A stretch of 10,662 bases of DNA from Pseudomonadota bacterium (GTDB lineage Bacteria > Pseudomonadota > Alphaproteobacteria > Rhizobiales > Rhizobiaceae): the NCBI GenBank assembly GCA_023428515.1, contig JAEYXI010000587.1, positions 1 through 10,662 on the forward strand. Direction: 5' to 3'. The translations under genes were made by a program, and so were the position numbers. Of the stretch, positions 1 through 7,252 are shown piece after piece (position 1 is the stretch's first letter; every line of letters begins with the position of its first letter). A model generated the notes under the pieces. The model made no database searches, was not told the DNA's origin, and saw only the letters and a list, made by a program, of their open reading frames with translations.

Positions 1-367
1 CGGGTACGCCGTGATTGCGCATGATGAGGCGCAGTTGTTCGATGAGGTAGCTCTCGAAGAGGTCGGGCCGCGTGACAGTGGTCGAGAAGTGCCCTGGGGT
101 AGGCATGTGACCATAGGCCTGGCGGGAATCGACCTGGCTGTATGAGAGCGTTGTGACGCCTATTTCCGGATAGAAGGCGCGGTAGCGTCGGTTAGGATCG
201 GCCCCCCGGGCGAGCGCGGCGAACGAGTCGCGGAGGAACTTGGTGTTGCGATTGTAGAGCAGCCGCAGCGCTTCGACAGCTTCTGCTGCGTCGGTGAAGC
301 TCTTTCGCCCGACCGGCTCGGGCGACACGACGGATTCAATGGGTTCGGGATAGATTCGCTTTTCCAT
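1..367 (-). CDS. amn: AMP nucleosidase, N-terminal part (runs off the left edge)
   Basis: AMP nucleosidase hydrolyses AMP to adenine and ribose 5-phosphate in the cytoplasm, setting AMP levels and feeding purine salvage. The visible 122 codons are open from an ATG at 367-365 to the window edge. Residues from about 65 (YPEIGVTTLSYSQVDSR) through the segment GHFSTTVTRPDLFESYLIEQ match, by recall, the N-terminal domain of E. coli Amn (FTHAGSYTTTITRPTLFRSYLNEQ). This domain precedes the nucleoside phosphorylase-like catalytic domain, which lies outside the window. The E. coli enzyme is about 484 residues, so roughly a quarter is present. No strong Shine-Dalgarno sequence is visible before the ATG. 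The start was chosen as the first ATG in frame with the homologous region. Two small genes end just upstream on the same strand, with a hairpin between. Confidence 0.85.
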   Translation of the reverse strand, partial: MEKRIYPEPIESVVSPEPVGRKSFTDAAEAVEALRLLYNRNTKFLRDSFAALARGADPNRRYRAFYPEIGVTTLSYSQVDSRQAYGHMPTPGHFSTTVTRPDLFESYLIEQLRLIMRNHGVP

Positions 368-369
368 GA

Positions 370-383
370 CCCAATATAATGGG
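370..383 (-). promoter_or_regulatory. Short inverted repeat over a possible -10 just upstream of amn
   Basis: The short leader between the upstream terminator hairpin and the amn ATG holds the inverted repeat CCCA-N6-TGGG, whose centre reads TATATT on the minus strand and resembles a -10 element. The repeat ends only 3 bases before the start codon. It could be an operator or a small leader hairpin. If the TATATT is a real -10, the message would be nearly leaderless, and the -35 would fall within the neighbouring hairpin. This is weak, motif-only evidence. Confidence 0.2.
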
Positions 384-403
384 CCTTTGTGACAGTTGGG
401 AGA

Positions 404-428
404 GGGCTGCCCAAAGAAAGGGCAGCCC
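404..428 (-). terminator. Hairpin terminator after the small exported-protein genes
   Basis: A perfect 9-bp stem (GGGCTGCCC at 404-412 with GGGCAGCCC at 420-428) encloses a 7-base loop. It lies 16 bases past the stop of the minus-strand gene ending at 445 and before amn. Neither side has a long T run, so termination may be partial and some reading into amn is possible. Confidence 0.55.
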
Positions 429-444
429 ACCTTATCCCTCGAGG

Positions 445-648
445 TCAGGCGCGCTGCAGGCTGACCATCAGCACGAAGCCGGCGCCCGTTTTCTTCAAGG
501 CCGGGGCTTCAATAGTCGTCTGGTCGGCGGCACGCAGGCTCGGAACCATGAGGATGGGCGCGGATATGGCGAGCACGACCACCAGGGCCCGAGGCAGAAG
601 CCTAAGGCAGTTGAAGGTTTGTTCGAGGTGGCGGGTCATGGTTTTCAC
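445..648 (-). CDS. Small exported protein of unknown function (67 aa)
   Basis: I do not recognise a family. The product starts at GTG 648-646 (67 residues) or at ATG 639-637 (64 residues), and neither has a convincing ribosome site. After a short basic start (two Arg among residues 14-20) comes a hydrophobic stretch, LVVVLAISAPILMV. It is followed by a plausible signal peptidase I site (SLRA-A), leaving a mature peptide of only about 27 residues with two Lys and no Cys. It lies 30 bases downstream of another small exported protein on the same strand, and the pair ends in the hairpin at 404-428, so they probably form one transcript. Alternatively it is a small membrane-anchored protein. Length and lack of homology make this a moderate call; the export signal and operon setting support it. 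Confidence 0.5.
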   Translation of the reverse strand: MKTMTRHLEQTFNCLRLLPRALVVVLAISAPILMVPSLRAADQTTIEAPALKKTGAGFVLMVSLQRA

Positions 649-678
649 TGCGCTTTCGTCTGGTTTGTGTCTTGGAAG

Positions 679-849
679 TCAGTCTTGGTTCACGGAACGG
701 CACAAAATTTTCGGAGCGAGGAGGCAGGAGCCCGTGCCGGCTGTCTGGTAGCGGTGGCCTGATCGGCTGGCTTCCGCGACAAGAATGGCGAAGGCCATGC
801 CGAAGAGGGTCACCAGCAGGCAGACGATCGTGAAGCGGCGGACGAGCAT
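679..849 (-). CDS. Small membrane or secreted protein, two cysteines (56 aa)
   Basis: I do not recognise a family. The ATG at 849-847 is preceded by a very good Shine-Dalgarno sequence (AAGGAG, 6 bases before the ATG), so this start is preferred over longer in-frame starts up to 1032 that lack one. The 56-residue product begins MLVRR and has a hydrophobic run of about 20 residues (FTIVCLLVTLFGMAFAILVA). A polar tail of about 29 residues follows, rich in Ser, Arg and Gly, with two Cys (GSCLLAPKILC). The hydrophobic run could be a cleavable signal (AEA-S) or a single membrane anchor with the tail in the periplasm, where the two Cys could pair. It is the first gene of a likely two-gene unit with the next small protein downstream. 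Confidence 0.6.
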   Translation of the reverse strand: MLVRRFTIVCLLVTLFGMAFAILVAEASRSGHRYQTAGTGSCLLAPKILCRSVNQD

Positions 850-1024
850 TTCTGTCTCCTTCGAATGCAGCGGAGAATGCTCGCAGGCGGCTGAACCGGC
901 TCTGAGACGGCCGTTCATGTGAGGTTCAATTTTATTGACCGGCGTTAAGGCCTTGGCGGCCTTGCGTTTCGAGGGGACAGGCCTATGTCCAGACAGCCCC
1001 CACAAAAGCAGCGGAGACCGCCCG
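850..1024. other. Divergent intergenic region, small-protein unit and yfcG-like gene
   Basis: This 175-base gap separates two divergently read units and must carry both promoters. It includes a local AT-rich patch at 923-940 with the short inverted repeat TCAAT-TTT-ATTGA (926-938). I could not find a convincing -35/-10 pair on either strand. Confidence 0.3.
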
Positions 1025-1729
1025 ATGACCACGCAGACGAAGCCGATCGAGCTCTACTACTGGCCGACCCCCAACGGCTGGAAGATCACCATCATGCTGG
1101 AGGAACTCGGCGTCCCCTACGAGGTCAAATACGTCAACATCGGCAAGGGCGAGCAGTTCGAACCGTCATTCCTGAAGATCGCGCCGAACAACCGCATGCC
1201 GGCGATCATCGATCCGGAGGGACCGGGTGGACAGCCGATCTCGATCTTCGAGTCCGGCGCGATCCTGCAGTACCTCGGCCGCAAGTTCGGGAGGTTTTAT
1301 CCGGCCGACGAGCGCACCAGGGTCGAGGTCGACCAGTGGCTGTTCTGGCAAATGGGCGGTCTTGGACCGATGGCCGGGCAGGCGCACCATTTCCGGAACT
1401 ATGCGCCGGAGAAAATTCCCTATGCGATCAAGCGCTATACCGACGAGGTGAACCGGCTTTACGGCGTCATGAACAAGCGGTTGGCGGATAGGGACTTCCT
1501 GGCCGGCGACTACTCGATCGCAGACATGGCCTCGATTGGCTGGACGCGATCCTACAAGAACCAGGGCCAGGATCTCGAGGATTTCCCGCATCTCAAGCGC
1601 TGGTTCGAGACGATCATGGCGCGGCCGGCCGTGGAGCGCGCGGTCGTGGTCGGGCAAGAGCGGCGCAACAACCTTGCCGACGACAAGGAGGCGCAGAAGG
1701 TGCTGTTTGGACAGCGGGCGAGGGCTTAG
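1025..1729 (+). CDS. yfcG: Glutathione S-transferase, YfcG/YghU-like disulfide-bond oxidoreductase
   Basis: A soluble 234-residue glutathione S-transferase fold protein. By recall it closely follows E. coli YfcG, a GSH-dependent disulfide reductase related to yeast Ure2p. The shared blocks are YWPTPNGWKITIMLEE near residues 12-27, NIGKGEQF at 38-45, APNNRMPAI at 53-61, FESGAILQYLG at 75-85 and QWLFWQMGGLGPM followed by a GQ-HHF block. The thioredoxin-like domain covers about residues 8-90, with Thr15 and Asn17 in the position of the YfcG active-site pair, cis-Pro59 and Glu76-Ser77 for glutathione binding. The all-helical domain follows, with the SIADMA motif. ATG 1025 is chosen because the N-terminus then matches the family and a GCGGAGA site lies just upstream; an in-frame ORF extends to 935 but without family match. 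It converges on a DUF2147 gene. Confidence 0.88.
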   Translation: MTTQTKPIELYYWPTPNGWKITIMLEELGVPYEVKYVNIGKGEQFEPSFLKIAPNNRMPAIIDPEGPGGQPISIFESGAILQYLGRKFGRFYPADERTRVEVDQWLFWQMGGLGPMAGQAHHFRNYAPEKIPYAIKRYTDEVNRLYGVMNKRLADRDFLAGDYSIADMASIGWTRSYKNQGQDLEDFPHLKRWFETIMARPAVERAVVVGQERRNNLADDKEAQKVLFGQRARA

Positions 1730-1748
1730 CGGCCACTCGGGTAGAAGT

Positions 1749-1772
1749 CGGAGCGGTACAGGCGCCGCTCCG
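1749..1772. terminator. Hairpin between convergent genes
   Basis: An 8-bp stem (CGGAGCGG at 1749-1756 with CCGCTCCG at 1765-1772) with an 8-base loop lies between the tail ends of the yfcG-like gene and the DUF2147 gene. It has no T run on either strand, so it may act as a shared, weak terminator or as a 3'-end stabiliser. Confidence 0.45.
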
Positions 1773-1774
1773 CC

Positions 1775-2119
1775 CTATTGACGCTTCCAGTTCTGAGAAC
1801 GGCAGATCAGCCCGCCGAGAATGCAGCCGCTCATCTTGAGGGAGTTGCCTGACAGCGTTCCCTTGCCTGAATAGGTCTTATCGGTCTCCGGGTCGGTTAT
1901 GTTGCCGGAATACTGGCTGCCGCCGTCGGCCTTGAACTTACCAATGCTTTTGCCTGCGAATTTGCCGGACGCGAGTTTGATGCAGAAACTGGAGCCGCAG
2001 CCCGAGATCGCTGCGATCGAGCCCTTGTCGGTCCTCCAACTGCCTTCGATCGGATCCGAGTAAGCCGAACCGGCCATCAGGATCGAGGCCATGACGGCCA
2101 CGCTCAATCTGCGAAACAT
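1775..2119 (-). CDS. Secreted DUF2147 family protein
   Basis: A 114-residue exported protein of the DUF2147 family, whose biochemical role is unknown. The N-terminus is a typical signal peptide (MFRR, then a hydrophobic run to AGSAYS, cleavage near residue 21). The mature part shows the family plan: GSWRTDKG at 26-33, a Cys pair in CGSSFC (Cys41, Cys46), ITDPETDKTYSGK at 74-86 in place of the usual YDPxxGKTYxxK, and the closing SGC...CRSQNWKR (Cys99, Cys106). Four cysteines suggest two periplasmic disulfides. The start is fixed by a strong GGGAGG site 6 bases before the ATG. It is shorter than many members because the segment after the first Cys pair, which in others carries a Trp-Leu/Asn-Pro block, is replaced by a Gly/Lys-rich stretch. 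It is transcribed alone, convergent with the GST gene. Confidence 0.85.
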   Translation of the reverse strand: MFRRLSVAVMASILMAGSAYSDPIEGSWRTDKGSIAAISGCGSSFCIKLASGKFAGKSIGKFKADGGSQYSGNITDPETDKTYSGKGTLSGNSLKMSGCILGGLICRSQNWKRQ

Positions 2120-2477
2120 TCAGTCCTCCCTTGGACGCCATCTTGGAATGGGTGCCCGCGCAAAATACGCCAAAGCGGGACCGCGCGGAAGCAAGCGCTT
2201 TCCGGGAAAATATCGCTGGCTCTGTCCCGCGTGGTTATCAAAGGCTTGCCGGCAATCGTTCGGATTTTAAGCGCCTTTTCCGGAAAGCCGCGCGAGACCG
2301 GGCATCGTATCCTTAATGATTTCCGGCATTTACCTATCGTTTGAACTTTGTTTGTCGCAAATTAAGCACGCCATTTAACGACGGATTCAAGGCTGGCCGG
2401 CCATCCTCGAAAACATCGGAAGAGCAGCCCGGGACACCAAAGGGAGCCGCTCTCTGGAGTTGTGACAGGGGATTGAA
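2120..2477. other. Divergent intergenic region between DUF2147 and Sel1 genes
   Basis: No gene is supported in these 358 bases; possible frames lack ribosome sites and family matches. The part from about 2310 to 2385 is clearly more AT-rich than its surroundings, as expected of a promoter zone for the divergent flanking genes. Two imperfect, oppositely oriented copies of a CTTTCCGGAAAA-like sequence occur near 2199 and 2276. I could not assign -35 and -10 boxes with confidence. Confidence 0.35.
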
Positions 2478-2738
2478 ATGGCACGTTTTGAAATGCTTGA
2501 GCAGGGTTTCGGCGGCGCTGGCGCCCAGGCCGACATCCTTTTCGAACTGGGCATGATGTATGCGACCGGCCGCGACTGCGACGTCGACATGGTCACCGCC
2601 CACAAATGGTTCAACATTGCCGCGATCAAGGGCTCGATCCGGGCCGCGGAATTGCGCTCCGAGCTGTCGGCCACGATGTCGAAGGCCGACATCGCCAAGG
2701 CGCTGCGCGAGGCGCGCGAGTGGATGACGATGCACTGA
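2478..2738 (+). CDS. Short Sel1-repeat protein (86 aa)
   Basis: An 86-residue protein with no signal peptide or membrane segment, hence probably cytoplasmic. Residues about 17-54 form one Sel1-like repeat, a helix-turn-helix tetratricopeptide relative: ADILFELGMMYATGRDC then VDMVTAHKWFNIAAIKG, with the hallmark LGxMYxxGR and AxKWFxxAAxxG positions. A charged helical tail follows (ELRSELSATMSKADIAKALREAREW). Sel1 repeats bind proteins, and such short single-repeat proteins are probably adaptors; the partner is unknown. The start is supported by an AGGGGA site 7 bases before the ATG. Its stop codon overlaps a small hairpin, the first of a series that runs to the terminator near 2906. It lies divergently from the DUF2147 gene. 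Confidence 0.8.
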   Translation: MARFEMLEQGFGGAGAQADILFELGMMYATGRDCDVDMVTAHKWFNIAAIKGSIRAAELRSELSATMSKADIAKALREAREWMTMH

Positions 2739-2911
2739 CCCCTTCGGGTCGAAGAATTGGCCGAGGCCGCGAAGACGGTCCGGCCATCAAAAGACGCGGG
2801 TAAACCCGTGCTGTGACGACAGGGCAAAGGCGATGCCGGGACGTGGGGACGTACCGGCGGCAACCGAAAAAAGGCCGCGACCGGACGAAGAGCCGGCGCG
2901 GCCTTTCTCAT
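2737..2911 (+). ncRNA. Candidate structured RNA or 3'UTR: six successive hairpins ending in a terminator
   Basis: Successive stems can be drawn by eye at 2737-2750 (GACCC/GGGTC), 2759-2785 (GGCCG/CGGCC), 2795-2810 (CGCGGG/CCCGTG, loop TAAA), 2811-2822 (CTGT/ACAG), 2835-2858 (GCCGG, ACGT with GGGG loop, CCGGC) and the terminator at 2870-2906. Together they fill nearly the whole stretch between the Sel1 gene and the leader of the binding-protein gene. No open frame with a ribosome site lies here. It could be the structured 3' end of the Sel1 message, a small RNA, or a terminating leader of the next gene. High GC makes chance pairing likely, and I recognise no known RNA family. Confidence 0.35.
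2867..2911 (+). terminator. Strong bidirectional Rho-independent terminator
   Basis: A 14-bp stem with one bulged A: AAAGGCCGCG plus CCGG (2870-2884) pairs with CCGG plus CGCGGCCTTT (2893-2906), around an 8-base loop. On the plus strand the stem is followed by CTCATTT. On the minus strand it ends in a run of six T, which is if anything a better terminator. It separates the Sel1 gene from the binding-protein gene. Confidence 0.8.
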
Positions 2912-3024
2912 TTGACGCGCTGTGCATCCTTTGGTCCAGCCGGCCAATCCGCTCGGACGGACTTGCCTTCTGCGAGATTTTCGCGCACCGATCCATCTTC
3001 GTACTACCTAGGGAGAAAAAATCG

Positions 3025-4149
3025 ATGAAACTCAGAGCAATAATCGGCGCCGCCGCAATCGGTTTGGCGTTCGGCGTGCAGGGCGCAAAGGCACAGGAAG
3101 ACATCGTCATCGCTGTCGCCGGCCCGATCACCGGCCAACTCGCCACCATCGGCGACCAGTTCAAGATCGGCGCGCAGGCCGCAGCCGATGCGATCAATGC
3201 GGCGGGCGGCGTCGGCGGGCGGCAGATCAAGATTTCGATCCAGGATGACCAGTGCGATCCGAAGCAGGCCGTGTCGATCGCCAACCGCATCGTCGCTGAG
3301 GGCATCAAGTTCGTCGATGGCCACGCCTGCTCGGGCTCGAGCATTCCGGCATCGGCGGTCTACGCCGAGAGCGGCGTACTGATGATGAGCCCGGCGTCGT
3401 CCGCCCCCGAGATGACTGACGCCGCTGCCAAAAATGGCTGGCCGACCATCATGCGCCTCTACACGCGCGACGACGCGCAGGGCGCCTTCATCGGTCCCTG
3501 GATCGCCGAGAAGTACAAGGGCAAGAATGTCGTCATCCTGCACGACAAGAGTGCCTACGGCCAGGGCGTCGCAGACGCCGTGAAGGCGACCATGAACAGC
3601 GCCGGCCTCAATGAGGTCCTGTATGAAGGCCTCAACGCCGGCGAGAAGGACTTTTCGGCTCTCGTCTCCAAGCTGAAGAACCTGAAGGCCGACGTCGTCT
3701 ATTTTGGCGGCTACCACCCCGAAGCCGGCCTGATGCTGCGCCAATCGGCTGAGCAGAACCTCAAGTTCCAGCTGATCATGCCGGACTCCATCGCCTCGCC
3801 TGAATTCTGGCAGGTTGCCGGACCGGCGGGCGAAGGCACGATGTTCGTCTTCCCGTCGGACCCGCAGTCCAAGCCTGAGGCCAAGGAAGCGGTCGAGAAG
3901 ATCAAGGCCAGCGGCTTCGTGCCGGAGGGCTTCACGCTGTTCGCCTATGCCGTCGTGCAGGCCGTTGCGCAGGGCATCGAGCGCGCCGGCACGGACGATC
4001 CGATGAAGGTCGCCGAGGCGCTGAAGGACGGCACGCCGGTCAATACGGTAGTCGGCGAGATCGCCTTCGACGAGAAGGGCGACATCAAGAACGCGACCTA
4101 CGACATCAACCAGTGGCACGACGGACAGTACGCGCCGATCAAGCCGTAA
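3025..4149 (+). CDS. Branched-chain amino acid ABC transporter substrate-binding protein (LivJ/LivK-like)
   Basis: A 374-residue periplasmic binding protein of the type I leucine/isoleucine/valine family (Peripl_BP_6). It captures amino acids or related small ligands for an ABC importer. The signal peptide is clear (MKLR, hydrophobic core, cleavage after AKA at residue 23). The mature start IVIAVAGPITGQLATIGDQ matches the family. Cys77 and Cys102 are 25 apart, like the disulfide of E. coli LIV-binding protein. GHACSGSSIPAS at 99-110 and SPASSAPEMTD supply the expected ligand-contact serines. KNVVILHDKSAYGQG opens the second lobe. GGGAG sits 10 bases before ATG 3025. No permease or ATPase gene is adjacent, and terminators lie on both sides, so it is an orphan binding protein that must share a transporter encoded elsewhere. 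The exact ligand cannot be read from sequence. Confidence 0.9.
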   Translation: MKLRAIIGAAAIGLAFGVQGAKAQEDIVIAVAGPITGQLATIGDQFKIGAQAAADAINAAGGVGGRQIKISIQDDQCDPKQAVSIANRIVAEGIKFVDGHACSGSSIPASAVYAESGVLMMSPASSAPEMTDAAAKNGWPTIMRLYTRDDAQGAFIGPWIAEKYKGKNVVILHDKSAYGQGVADAVKATMNSAGLNEVLYEGLNAGEKDFSALVSKLKNLKADVVYFGGYHPEAGLMLRQSAEQNLKFQLIMPDSIASPEFWQVAGPAGEGTMFVFPSDPQSKPEAKEAVEKIKASGFVPEGFTLFAYAVVQAVAQGIERAGTDDPMKVAEALKDGTPVNTVVGEIAFDEKGDIKNATYDINQWHDGQYAPIKP

Positions 4150-4172
4150 AACGGTTCAGTCGAAAATCCATG

Positions 4173-4198
4173 AAGGCCGGGCTTGCCCGGCCTTTTCT

Positions 4199-4200
<2 letters not shown>
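4173..4200 (+). terminator. Rho-independent terminator of the binding-protein gene
   Basis: A perfect GC-rich stem (AAGGCCGGG at 4173-4181 with CCCGGCCTT at 4186-4194, loop CTTG) is followed by TTCTTT, 24 bases past the stop. It abuts the stop codon of the convergent carboxylase gene, for which the same hairpin may also serve, although that side lacks a T run. Confidence 0.92.
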
Positions 4201-5401
<1,201 letters not shown>

Positions 5402-5404
5402 CGC

Positions 5405-6151
5405 TTAGCTCATGCCGGGGGCAGGCGCCTCTTCGATCACCTTCTGGTGGCGGCGTTGGGCTGAACAGTCGCGCTCGAAGAGATGGACGGCGTGGCCGAA
5501 ATTATCGCCGAAGACCTGCACTTCGATGTGGCGAGGACGCTCGACATATTTCTCGACCAGCACCCGATCGTCGCCGAATGCCGCTTTGGCCTCGCGCCGC
5601 GCTGCCGACAGCGCCTCGGCGAAATCGTCCGGGTGATCGACCTTGCGCATGCCCTTGCCGCCGCCGCCGGCGCGCGCCTTGACCAGCACCGGATAGCCGA
5701 TCTCGCGCGCCTTGGTGGCGAGCAGCACCAGTTCCTGGGCCTCGCCATGATAGCCGGGCACAACCGGCACGCCGGCGCCCTCCATGAGCCGCTTGGCGGC
5801 GTCTTTCAGACCCATGGCGCGGATCGATTTCGCCGACGGTCCGATGAAGACGAGGCCGGCGGCCGTCACATGGTCGACGAAATCGGGGTTTTCCGACAGG
5901 AAGCCGTAGCCTGGATGGATGGCGTCGGCGCGCGCATTGATCGCGGCGGCGATGATCTTCTCGCCGCGCAGGTAGCTTTCGCCGACCGGAGCGGGACCGA
6001 TGCGGACGGCTTCGTCCGCCATCTCCACGTGTAGGGCGCGGGCGTCGGCGTCGGAATAGACGGCGACGGTGGCGACACCCATGCGGCGGGCGGTGCGGAT
6101 GACGCGGCAGGCGATCTCGCCGCGGTTGGCGATAAGGATTTTTCTGAACAT
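5405..6151 (-). CDS. N-terminal fragment of the carboxylase alpha subunit (248 aa)
   Basis: This is the piece that normal translation would yield. It has the complete biotin carboxylase N-domain (residues 1 to about 115) and the first half of the ATP-grasp domain, including the Gly-rich loop GGGGKGM and QRRHQK. It stops before the metal-binding glutamates and the catalytic Arg, so alone it cannot be active. See the pseudogene entry for the whole gene. Confidence 0.5.
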   Translation of the reverse strand: MFRKILIANRGEIACRVIRTARRMGVATVAVYSDADARALHVEMADEAVRIGPAPVGESYLRGEKIIAAAINARADAIHPGYGFLSENPDFVDHVTAAGLVFIGPSAKSIRAMGLKDAAKRLMEGAGVPVVPGYHGEAQELVLLATKAREIGYPVLVKARAGGGGKGMRKVDHPDDFAEALSAARREAKAAFGDDRVLVEKYVERPRHIEVQVFGDNFGHAVHLFERDCSAQRRHQKVIEEAPAPGMS

Positions 6152-6159
6152 GCGTTGTT

Positions 6160-6924
6160 CTATTTCCTTGCCGCCAGCAGCGCGAAATGCGCGCCCTGGG
6201 GATCCTGCGCGTTGACGATCCAACTGCCGCCCGGAACCTCCATCGGCTCCATGATGATGGTGCCGCCATTGTCCGTGATGCGCTTGGCTCCTGCCTGGAT
6301 GTCCGTGACGTTGAAGTAGAATTGCCAGGCAGGGGCAGGCATTTCCTTCGGTTTGGTCATCATGCCACCGACGCTTTCCTGGCTATCCGCCGCGAACGTC
6401 CGGTAGATGCCCATCTCGCCCATGTCGTAGTCCTCGACCTTGGTCCAGCCGAACTGCTTGGCGTAGAAATCGAAAGCGGTCTTGTATTCGACGGCGAAGA
6501 GTTCGTGCCAGCCGACGTGGCCTTGCGTCCGGGGCGGGACAGGTGGCTGGTCCGGCCCGTTGGGGTTCATCAGCATGAAGGCGGCGCCTTGCGGATCTGC
6601 GACGACCGAGAAACGGCCGACTTCTGGAATGTCGGAAGGCTCGCGGTGCACCGTACCGCCGGCCTGCTTCACGCTGGCGGTCGCGGCATCGACGTTCTCG
6701 GCGTGGATATAGCCCATCCAGCAGGGCGGCGTGCCCATCGCCTTGGCTTCCTCGGGTAGCAGCATGGCACCGGCGACGCCACGCCCTCCCGCATTGAAGA
6801 CCGTATAGGTCACGCCCGCTCCCGGGAACGCTTCCGCTTCCCAGCCGATGACGGCTTTGTAGAAAGCCTCCGCGGCGGCAGTGTCGGTCGTCAGCAACTC
6901 GTACCAGAAGAAACTCGAAGCCAT
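6160..6924 (-). CDS. Two-domain VOC (glyoxalase/bleomycin resistance superfamily) protein
   Basis: A 254-residue cytoplasmic protein made of two tandem vicinal-oxygen-chelate domains. Domain 1 covers about residues 4-118, from [18 protein letters not shown] to [10 protein letters not shown]. Domain 2 covers about 136-251, from [20 protein letters not shown] to [11 protein letters not shown]. It resembles the family that includes mycobacterial Cfp30B, whose substrates are mostly unknown. The start at ATG 6924-6922 is chosen for its strong GGGAGG site and the family N-terminus; longer in-frame extensions toward 7185 have neither. The stop is 8 bases before the carboxylase alpha gene, so the two are very probably cotranscribed. 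Some VOC proteins are methylmalonyl-CoA epimerases, which would suit an acyl-CoA carboxylase neighbour, but those are short single-domain proteins, so I do not assign that role. Confidence 0.85.
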   Translation of the reverse strand: MASSFFWYELLTTDTAAAEAFYKAVIGWEAEAFPGAGVTYTVFNAGGRGVAGAMLLPEEAKAMGTPPCWMGYIHAENVDAATASVKQAGGTVHREPSDIPEVGRFSVVADPQGAAFMLMNPNGPDQPPVPPRTQGHVGWHELFAVEYKTAFDFYAKQFGWTKVEDYDMGEMGIYRTFAADSQESVGGMMTKPKEMPAPAWQFYFNVTDIQAGAKRITDNGGTIIMEPMEVPGGSWIVNAQDPQGAHFALLAARK

Positions 6925-7252
6925 GCTCGCTCCTCCCATGCGTGGTCCCGCCCTGGACATACTAGGCGTCGCCGGGAGAGGGCGCCAGCATCGCGATGCG
7001 GGACTCTCAGGGCTTGAACGAAGATCGCGATAGATGCCCCAATAAGTTGAGAAGCCGGCAAGCCAAGTTGTGCGACTGACCAGCTTCTGCATGACCAAAA
7101 TATTGTGCAAAGCAACATTCGAGCGCGTCTTGGCCAATTCTGTTGTGAATTTGCAACGGCACCCGACAATTTGGCCTGGAGGCATTTACTCGAATATACG
7201 CGCAGCAGGACTGTGCTAAATTCGTGGTGGGTGGGTAGCTTTGGAGTTTGCC
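6925..7252. promoter_or_regulatory. Divergent regulatory region between VOC operon and omp gene
   Basis: This 328-base gap has no supported gene. It should hold the promoters of the VOC-carboxylase operon and of the outer membrane protein gene. Visible elements are the perfect palindrome GCATCGCGATGC (6988-6999), whose core ATCGCGAT recurs at 7024-7031, and two similar motifs TTGTG-N4-GCAAC (7103-7116) and TTGTG-N5-GCAAC (7143-7157) starting 40 bases apart. TGTGCTAAAT at 7212-7221 may be an extended -10 for the omp gene, but no matching -35 is clear. Confidence 0.4.

Noticed and set aside
926..938. FNR/FixK-type box (TCAAT-N3-ATTGA)
   Set aside because: FNR/FixK sites read TTGAT-N4-ATCAA. 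This repeat has the opposite arm order and a 3-base spacer, so it does not fit.
2131..2316. 61-codon plus-strand frame in the intergenic region
   Set aside because: It starts at a non-ATG codon without a ribosome site, with no hydrophobic, motif or codon signal for a gene.
3004..4119. Minus-strand 371-codon open frame opposite the LIV-type binding protein
   Set aside because: The plus strand has signal peptide, paired Cys and ligand motifs. The antisense frame is a low-complexity Arg/Asp/Leu-rich shadow without a ribosome site.
6160..6924. Methylmalonyl-CoA epimerase for the VOC gene beside the carboxylase
   Set aside because: Epimerases are single-domain proteins of about 130-170 residues with a different motif set. 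This is a 254-residue two-domain Cfp30B-like protein.
6925..7185. N-terminal extension of the VOC protein
   Set aside because: The extension has no homology to VOC proteins and no ribosome site, while ATG 6924 has a strong GGGAGG and gives the family N-terminus.
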